Assembly (NCBI RefSeq): GCF_016097555.1
Contig: NC_054704.1
Location: 99,770,343 to 99,834,342 of the forward strand
DNA: 64,000 bases
Reading direction: 5' to 3'
From: Gigantopelta aegis
Taxonomy: Eukaryota; Mollusca; Gastropoda; Neomphalida; Peltospiridae
Under the pieces are notes generated by a model. That model had not been told where the DNA came from. It saw only the letters and a program-made list of their open reading frames with translations, and did no database searches. A program made the position numbers and the translations under genes. Shown piece by piece: positions 55,226-64,000 of this stretch; the stretch's first letter is position 1; each line of letters starts with the position of its first letter.

Positions 55226-55545
55226 ACACATGTGCATGTATATGTTATAGACAAAGATTAAAAAGTAGGAAGCATTCGGCCAAATGGTCTATGAGGCACA
55301 TCAAACATTTAAAATTCTAAAATATTTAAAAGCATATTGTAAGTGAACTTCTAAGTGAAACATAATTTAATATTATTGGAAAATATAACACTGATGCAAA
55401 ATATCAATTGCGTTATTCAAAGAAAGAAATCATAAAATATGTCATGTGTACTGTTATGCGACGGAAAGAGTGCTATTTATAAAAACTGTCCGGGGGAAAA
55501 CCTATTATATAAGTTCCTCATAGCGTATCCTCCTAACGGAGAAGA
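55226..55545. other. AT-rich intergenic sequence
   Basis: Nothing recognised. Confidence 0.5.
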
Positions 55546-58500
55546 CATCACTACCATAGCCTGTCTTGTGACTGTCACACCACTACCATAGCCTGTCCTG
55601 TGACTGTCACACCACTACCATAGCCTGTCTTGTGACTGTCACACCACTACCATAGCCTGTCTTCTGACTGTCACATCACTACCATAGCCTGTCTTGTGAC
55701 TGTCACACGACTACCATAGTCTGTCTTGTGACTGTCACGTCACTACCATAGCCTGTGTTGTGACTGTCACATCACTACCATAGCCTGTCTTGTGACTGTC
55801 ACACCACTACCATAGCCTGTCTTGTGACTGTCACATCACTACCATAGCCTGTCTTGTGACTGTCACACCACTACCATAGCCTGTCTTGTGACTGTCACAT
55901 CACTACCATAGCCTGTCTTGTGACTGTCACATCACTACCATAGCCTGTCTTGTGACTGTCACATCACTACCATAGCCTGTTTGTATCTAGGTGGGAGGGA
56001 CGTAGCCTGTGTTGTGACTGTCATCTGTAAAACTGTTTTTATCTAGGTGGGAGGGACGTAGCCTGCGTTGTGACTGTCACATCACTACTTTAGCCTGTGT
56101 TGTGACTGTCATCTGTAAAACTGTTTGTATCTAGGTGGGAGGGACGTAGCCTGTGTAGTGATTGTCACATCACTACTTTAGCCTGTGTAGTCACTGTCAT
56201 CTGTAAAACTGTTTGCATCTAGCCTGTCTTGTGACTGTCACATCACTACCATAGCCTGTCTTGTGACTGTCACACCACTAACATAGCCTGTCTTGTGACT
56301 GTCACATCACTACCATAGCCTGTCTTGTGACTGTCACACCACTACCATAGCCTGTCTTGTGACTGTCACATCACTACCATAGCCTGTCTTGTGACTGTCA
56401 CACCACTACCATAGCCTGTCTTGTGACTGCCACACCACTACCATAGCCTGTCTTGTGACTGTCACACCACTACCATAGCCTGTGTTGTAACTGTCACACC
56501 ACAACCATAGCCTGTCTTGTGACTGTCACACCACTACCATAGCCTGTCTTGTGACTGTCACACCACTACCATAGCCTGTCTTGTGACTGTCACACCACTA
56601 CCATAGCCTGTCTTGTGACTGTCACACCACTACCATAGCCGGTCTTGTCACTGTCAAATCACTACCATAGCCTGTCTTGTGACTGTCACACCACTACCAT
56701 AGCCTGCCTTGTGACTGTCACACCACTAACATAGCCTGTCTTGTGACTGTCACATCACTACCATAGCCTGTCTTGTGACTGTCACACCACTACCATAGCC
56801 TGTCTTTTGACTGTCACATCACTACTTTAGCCTGTGTTGTGATTGTCATCTGTAAAACTGTTTGTATCTAGGTGGGAGGGACGTAGCCTGTGTAGTGACT
56901 GTCATCTGTAAAACTGTTTGTATCTAGGTGGGAGGGACGTAGCCTGTGTTGTGACTGTCATCCGTAAAACTGTTTGTATCTAGGTGGGAGGGACGTAGCC
57001 TGTGTAGTGACTGTCATCTGTAAAACTGTTTGTATGTAGGTGGGAGGGACGTAGCCTGTGTAGTGACTGTCATCTGTAAAACTGTTTGTACCTAGGTGGG
57101 AGGGACGTAGCCTGTGTTGTGACTGTCACATCACTACTTTAGCCTGTGTTGTGACTGTCATCTGTAAAACTGTTTGTATCTAGGTGGGAGGGACGTAGCC
57201 TGTGTAGTGACTGTCATCTGTAAAACTGTTTGTATCTAGGTGGGAGGGACATAGCCTGTGTTGTGACTGTCATCTGTAAAACTGTTTGCATCTAGGTGGG
57301 AGGGACGTAGCCTGTGTTGTGACTGTCATCTGTAAAACTGTTTGTATCTAGGTGGAAGGGACGTAGCCTGTGTAGTGACTATCACATCACTACTTTAGCC
57401 TGTGTTGTGACTGTCATCTGTAAAACTGTTTGTATCTAGGTGGGAGGGACGTAGCCTGTGTTGTGACTGTCATCTGTAAAACTGTTTGTATCTAGGTGGG
57501 AGGGACGTAGCCTGTGTTGTGACTGTCACCTGTAAAACTGTTTCTATCTAGATGGGAGGGACGTAGCCTCTGTTGTGACTGTCATCTGTAAAACTGTTTG
57601 TATCTAGGTGGGAGGGACGTAGCCTGTGTAGTGACTGTCATCTGTAAAACTGTTTGTATCTAGGTGGGAGGGACGTAGCCTGTGTTGTGACTGTCATCTG
57701 TAAAACTCTTTGTATCTAGGTGGGAGGGACGTAGCCTGTGTTGTGACTGTCACATCACTAATTTAGCCTGTGTTGTGACTGTCATCTGTAAAACTGTTTG
57801 TATCTAGGTGGGAGGGACGTAGCCTGTGCAGTAACTGTCACATCACTACTTTAGGCTGTGTTGTGACTGTCATCTGTAAAACTGTTTGTATCTAGGTGGG
57901 AGGGACGTAGCCTGTGTTGTGACTGTCATCTGTAAAACTGTTTGTATCTAGGTGGGAGGGACGTAGCCTGTGTTGTGACTGTCACCTGTAAAACTGTTTC
58001 TATCTAGATGGGAGGGACGTAGCCTCTGTTGTGACTGTCATCTGTAAAACTGTTTGTATCTAGGTGGGAGGGACGTAGCCTGTGTAGTGACTGTCATCTG
58101 TAAAACTGTTTGTATCTAGGTGGGAGGGACGTAGCCTGTGTTGTGACTGTCATCTGTAAAACTCTTTGTATCTAGGTGGGAGGGACGTAGCCTGTGTTGT
58201 GACTGTCACATCACTAATTTAGCCTGTGTTGTGACTGTCATCTGTAAAACTGTTTGTATCTAGGTGGGAGGGACGTAGCCTGTGCAGTAACTGTCACATC
58301 ACTACTTTAGGCTGTGTTGTGACTGTCATCTGTAAAACTGTTTGTATCTAGGTGGGAGGGACGTACCCTGTGTAGTGAATATTATCTGTAAAACTGTTTG
58401 TATCTAGGTGGGAGGGACGTAGCCTGTGTTGTGACAGTCACATCACTACTTTAGCCTGTGTTGTGACTGTCATCTGTAAAACTGTCTGTATCTAGGTGGG

Positions 58501-61212
58501 AGGGACGTAGCCTGCGTAGTGACTATCATATCACTACTTTAGCCTGTGTTGTGACTGTCATCTGTAAAACTGTTTGTATCTAGGTGGGAGGGACGTAGCC
58601 TGTGTTGTGACTGTCATCTGTAACACTGTTTGTATCTAGGTGGGAGGGACGTAGCCTGTGTAGTGACTGTCATCTGTAAAACTGTTTGTATCTAGGTGGG
58701 AGGGACGTAGCCTGTGTTGTGACTGTTTGTATCTAGCGTGGGAGGGACGTAGCCTGCCTGTGTAGTGACTGTAGCCATGACTGTAAAACTGTTTGTATCT
58801 AGGTGGGAGGGACGTAGCCTGTGTTGTGACTGTCATCTGTAAAACTGTTTTTATCTAGGTGGGAGGGACGTAGCCTGCGTTGTGACTGTCACATCACTAC
58901 TTTAGCCTGTGTTGTGACTGTCATCTGTAAAACTGTTTGTATCTAGGTGGGAGGGACGTAGCCTGTGTAGTGACTGTCATATCACTACTTTAGCCTGTGT
59001 AGTCACTGTCATCTGTAAAACTGTTTACATCTAGGTGGGAGGGACGTAGCCTGTGTTGTGAATGTTATCTGTAAAACTGTTTGTATCTAGGTGGGAGGGA
59101 CGTAGCCTGTGTTGTGACTGTCACATCACTACTTTAGCCTGTGTTGTGACTGTCATTTGTAAAACTGTTTGTATCTAGGTGGGAGGGACGTAGCCTGTGT
59201 AGTGACTGTCACATTACTACTTTAGCCTGTGTTGTGACTGTCATCTGTAAAACTGTTTGTATCTAGATGGGAGGGACGTAGCCTGTGTAGTGACTGTCAC
59301 ATCACTACTTTAGCCTGTGTTGTGACTGTCATCTGTAAAACTGTTTGTATCTAGGTGGGAGGGACGTAGCCTGTGTTGTGACTGTCATGTGTAAAACTGT
59401 TTGTATCTAGGTGGGAGGGACGTAGCCTGTGTAGTGACTATCACATCACTACTTTAGCCTGTGTTGTGACTGTCATCTGTAAAACTGTTTGTATCTAGGT
59501 GGGAGGGACGTAGCCTGTGTTGTGACTGTCATCTGTAAAACTGTTTGTATCTAGGTGGGAGGGACGTAGCCTGTGTTGTGACTGTCACCTGTAAAACTGT
59601 TTCTATCTAGGTGGGAGGGACGTAGCCTCTGTTGTGACTGTCATCTGTAAAACTGTTTGTATCTAGGTGGGAGGGACGTAGCCTGTGTAGTGACTGTCAT
59701 CTGTAAAACTGTTTGTATCTAGGTGGGAGGGACGTAGCCTGTGTTGTGACTGTCATCTGTAAAACTCTTTGTATCTAGGTGGGAGGGACGTAGTCTGTGT
59801 TGTGACTGTCACATCACTAATTTAGCCTGTGTTGTGACTGTCATCTGTAAAACTGTTTGTATCTAGGTGGGAGGGACGTAGCCTGTGTAGTGACTGTCAC
59901 ATCACTACTTTAGGCTGTGTTGTGACTGTCATCTGTAAAAATGTTTGTATCTAGGTGGGAGGGACGTAGCCTGTGTAGTGAATGTCATCTGTAAAACTGT
60001 TTGTATCTAGGTGGGAGGGACGTAGCCTGTGTTGTGAAAGTCACATCACTACTTTAGCCTGTGTTGTGAATGTCATCTGTAAAACTGTCTGTATCTAGGT
60101 GGGAGGGACGTAGCCTGTGTAGTGACTGTCACATTACTACTTTAGCCTGTGTTGTGACTGTCATCTGTAAAACTGTTTGTATCTAGGTGGGAGGGACGTA
60201 GCGTGTGTTGTGACTGTCATCTGTAACACTGTTTGTATCTAGGTGGGAGGGACGTAGCCTGTGTAGTGACTGTCATCTGTAAAACTGTTTGTATCTAGGT
60301 GGGAGGGACGTAGCCTGTGTTGTGACTGTCATCTGTAAAACTGTTTTTATCTAGGTGGGAGGGACGTAGCCTGCGTTGTGACTGTCACATCACTACTTTA
60401 GCCTGTGTTGTGACTGTCATCTGTAAAACTGTTTGTATCTAGGTGGGAGGGACGTAGCCTGTGTAGTGACTGTCACATTACTACTTTAGCCTGTGTTGTG
60501 ACTGTCATCTGTAAAACTGTTTGTATCTAGGTGGGAGGGACGTAGCCTGTGTAGTGACTGTCACATCACTACTTTAGCCTGTGTTGTGACTGTCATCTAT
60601 AAAACTGTTTGTATCTAGGTGGGAGGGACGTAGCCTCTGTTGTGACTGTCATCTGTAAAACTGTTTGTATCTAGGTGGGAGGGAGGTAGCCTGTGTAGTG
60701 ACTGTCACATCACTACTTTAGCCTGTGTTGTGACTGTCATCTGTAAAACTGTTTGTATCTAGGTGGGAGGGAGGTAGCCTGTGTTGTGACTGTCATCTGT
60801 AAAACTGTTTGTATCTAGGTGGGAGGGGCGTAGCCTGTGTAGTGACTGTCACATCACTACTTTAGCCTGTGTTGTCACTGTCATCTGTAAAACTGTTTGT
60901 ATCTAGGTGGGAAGGACGTAGCCTGTGTAGTGACTGTCATCTGTAAAACTGTTTGTATCTAGGTGGCAGGGACGTAGCCTTTGTAGTGACTGTCACATCA
61001 CTACTTTAACCTGTGTTGTGACTGTCATCTGTAAAACTGTTTGTATCTAGGTGGGAGGGACGTAGCCTGTGTTGTGACTGTCATCTGTAAAACTGTTTGT
61101 ATCTAGGTGGGAGGGACGTAGCCCTTGTTGTGACTGTCATCTGTAAAACTGTTTGTATCTAGGTGGGAGGGACGTAGCCTGTGTAGTGACTGTAACATCA
61201 CTACTTTAGCCT
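55546..61212. repeat. Composite satellite, 32-bp and 56-bp units, higher-order structure
   Basis: Two unit types share a TGT(C/G)TTGTGACTGTCA start and a TAGCC end. The 32-bp type continues CACCACTACCA or CATCACTACTT. The 56-bp type continues TCTGTAAAACTGTTTGTATC and TAGGTGGGAGGGACG. Pure 32-bp blocks lie at 55546-55982 and 56219-56830; after that the two alternate. A 456-bp block is duplicated (rare variant GTCACCTGTAAAACTGTTTC at 57525, 57981 and 59584). GGGAGGGACGTAGCC in the 56-bp unit matches the SINE-A head. Confidence 0.95.
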
Positions 61213-64000
61213 TTTGATCACAAGCTGTATACAGAACGATGACCATGTTGGGACTAGTTTACCACTGGGCTACGTCCCGCTCTTGTGTAGTCCAAGCTTT
61301 GATCACAATCTGTATACAGAACGATGCCCTTGTTGGGACTAGTTTACCACTGGCCTACGTCCCGCTCTTGTGTAGTCCAAGCTTTGATCACAAGCTGTAT
61401 ACAGAACGATGACCATGTTGGGACTAGTTTACCACTGGGCTACGTGCCGCCCTTGTGTAGTCCAAGCTTTGATCACAAGCTGTATACAGAACGATGACCA
61501 TGTTGGGACTAGTTTACCACTGGGCTACGTACCGCCCTTGTGTAGTCCAAGCTTTGATCACAAGGTGTATACAGAACGATGACCATGTTGGGACTAGTTT
61601 ACCACTGGGCTACGTCCCGCTCTTGTGTAGTCCAAGCTTTGATCACAAGCTGTATACAGAACGATGACCATGTTGGGAATAGTTTACCACTGGGCTACGT
61701 CCCGCCCTTTGTGTAGTCCAAGCTTTGATCACAAGCTGTATACAGAACGATGACCATGTTGGGACTAGTTTACCACTGGGCTGCGTCCCGCCCTTGTGTA
61801 GTCCAAGCTTTGATCACAAGCTGTATACAGAACGATGACCATGTTGGGAATAGTTTACCACTGGGCTACGTCCCGCCCTTGTGTAGTCCAAGCTTTGATC
61901 ACAAGCTGTATACAGAACGATGACCATGTTGGGACTAGTTTACCACTGGGCTACTTGTGTAGTAGTTTGATCACAAGCTACAGAACGATGACCATGTTGG
62001 GAATAGTTTACCACTGGGCTACGTCCCGCCCTTGTGTAGTCCAAGCTTTGATCACAAGCTGTATACAGAACGATGACCATGTTGGGACTAGTTTACCACT
62101 GGGCTACGTCCCGCCCTTGTGTAGTCCAAGCTTTGATCACAAGCTGTATACAGAACGATGACCATGTTGGGACTAGTTTACCACTGGGCTACGTCCCGCC
62201 CTTGTGTAGTCCAAGCTTTGATCACAAGCTGTATACAGAACGATGACCATGTTGGGACTAGTTTACCACTGGGCTACGTCCCGCCCTTGTGTAGTCCAAG
62301 CTTTGATCACAAGCTGTATACAGAACGATGACCATGTTGGGACTAGTTTACCACTGGGCTACGTCCCGCCCTTGTGTAGTCCAAGCTTTGATCACAAGCT
62401 GTATACAGAACGATGACCATGTTGGGACTAGTTTACCACTGGGCTACGTCCCGCCCTTGTGTAGTCCAAGCTTTGATCACAAGCTGTATACAGAACGATG
62501 ACCATGTTGGGACTAGTTTACCACTGGGCTACGTCCCGCCCTTGTGTAGTCCAAGCTTTGATCACAAGCTGTATACAGAACGATGACCATGTTGGGACTA
62601 GTTTACCACTGGGCTACGTCCCGCCCTTGTGTAGTCCAAGCTTTGATCACAAGCTGTATACAGAACGATGACCATGTTGGGACTAGTTTACCACTGGGCT
62701 ACGTCCCGCCCTTGTGTAGTCCAAGCTTTGATCACAAGCTGTATACAGAACGATGACCATGTTGGGACTAGTTTACCACTGGGCTACGTCCCGCCCTTGT
62801 GTAGTCCAAGCTTTGATCACAAGCTGTATACAGAACGATGACCATGTTGGGACTAGTTTACCACTGGGCTACGTCCCGCCCTTGTGTAGTCCAAGCTTTG
62901 ATCACAAGCTGTATACAGAACGATGACCATGTTGGGACTAGTTTACCACTGGGCTACGTCCCGCCCTTGTGTAGTCCAAGCTTTGATCACAAGCTGTATA
63001 CAGAACGATGACCATGTTGGGACTAGTTTACCACTGGGCTGCGTGCCGCCCTTGTGTAGTCCAAGCTTTGATCACAAGCTGTATACAGAACGATGACCAT
63101 GTTGGGACTAGTTTACCACTGGGCTACGTCCCGCCCTTGTGTAGTCCAAGCTTTGATCACAAGCTGTATACAGAACGATGACCATGTTGGGACTAGTTTA
63201 CCACTGGGCTACGTCCCGCCCTTGTGTAGTCCAAGCTTTGATCACAAGCTGTATACAGAACGATGACCATGTTGGGACTAGTTTACCACTGGGCTACGTC
63301 CCGCCCTTGTGTAGTCCAAGCTTTGATCACAAGCTGTATACAGAACGATGACCATGTTGGGACTAGTTTACCACTGGGCTACGTCCCGCCCTTGTGTAGT
63401 CCAAGCTTTGATCACAAGCTGTATACAGAACGATGACCATGTTGGGACTAGTTTACCACTGGGCTACGTCCCGCCCTTGTGTAGTCCAAGCTTTGATCAC
63501 AAGCTGTATACAGAACGATGACCATGTTGGGACTAGTTTACCACTGGGCTACGTCCCGCCCTTGTGTAGTCCAAGCTTTGATCACAAGCTGTATACAGAA
63601 CGATGACCATGTTGGGACTAGTTTACCACTGGGCTACGTCCCGCCCTTGTGTAGTCCAAGCTTTGATCACAAGCTGTATACAGAACGATGACCATGTTGG
63701 GACTAGTTTACCACTTTGCTACGTCCCGCCCTTGTGTAGTCCAAGCTTTGATCACAAGCTGTATACAGAACGATGACGATGTTGGGACTAGTTTACCACT
63801 GGGCTACGTCCCGCCCTTGTGTAGTCCAAGCTTTGATCACAAGCTGTATACAGAACGATGACCATGTTGGGACTAGTTTACCACTGGGCTACGTCCCGCC
63901 CTTGTGTAGTCCAAGCTTTGATCACAAGCTGTATACAGAACGATGACCATGTTGGGACTAGTTTACCACTGGGCTACGTCCCGCCCTTGTGTAGTCCAAG
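61213..64000. repeat. Satellite, 85-bp unit, at least 32 copies, continues past window
   Basis: The unit is built from TTGATCACAAGCTGTATACA, GAACGATGACCATGTTGGGA, CTAGTTTACCACTGGGCTAC and GTCCCGCCCTTGTGTAGTCC plus AAGCT. TTTACCACTGGGCTACGTCC then CGCCC is the complement of the SINE-A head. Units in 62000-64000 are almost identical; those at 61213-62000 vary more and include one shortened unit near 61950. Every unit has a HindIII site. It joins the preceding satellite directly at 61212. Confidence 0.96.

Overview
The window reads as an animal intergenic region, most likely from a mollusc and probably a gastropod. I infer this from the dense tRNA-headed SINEs ending in GTCGTTAAA-type tails and from an I/Nimb/Ingi-like LINE with an RNase H domain, a set I associate with molluscan genomes; no host protein gene identifies the species. 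Almost everything that can be annotated is a repeat. No complete host protein-coding gene is visible. One 78-codon open stretch at 13646-13879 has coding-like codon structure and may be an exon.

Layout. 1-9 kb: SINE-A copies on the minus strand, homopolymers and microsatellites, and a TTAA-flanked MITE at 6724-7133. 9-16.5 kb: a SINE-B copy, then a 22-bp array that repeats a tRNA A box about 36 times, then 30-, 38- and 31-bp minisatellites. 16.5-28 kb: AT-rich sequence with foldback elements, a very even 46-bp minisatellite (24.1-26.3 kb) and SINEs. 27.9-31.4 kb: one SINE-A copy whose body has expanded into about 63 units of 49 bp and which also carries a nested SINE. 32-41 kb: a 114-bp array open on both strands, an inverted-repeat element, nested SINEs, a decayed minus-strand LINE reverse transcriptase, and (GGAT)-like and (GT)n tracts. 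42.07-46.07 kb: a LINE with both ends, flanked by 12-bp target duplications. 48.36-49.53 kb: a solo LTR of Ty3/Gypsy type. 50-54.5 kb: a duplicated cluster of initiator tRNA-Met genes (two intact, one degenerate, one 3' remnant fused to a SINE head), with a 313-bp ribozyme-bearing LINE derivative inside it. 55.5-64 kb: two abutting satellites of 32/56-bp and 85-bp units, the second running off the window.

How the parts relate. (1) Both the 4-kb LINE and its 313-bp derivative begin, exactly at the target-duplication boundary, with a 72-nt sequence that matches the HDV-like self-cleaving ribozyme fold. (2) The SINE tails share their last bases with the LINE 3' end, which suggests this LINE type mobilises them. 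(3) At least four tandem arrays contain pieces of tRNA or of the SINEs, so retroposed tRNA-derived sequence appears to be a recurrent seed of satellite DNA here. Coordinates of repeats are approximate by a few bases unless a target duplication is given.
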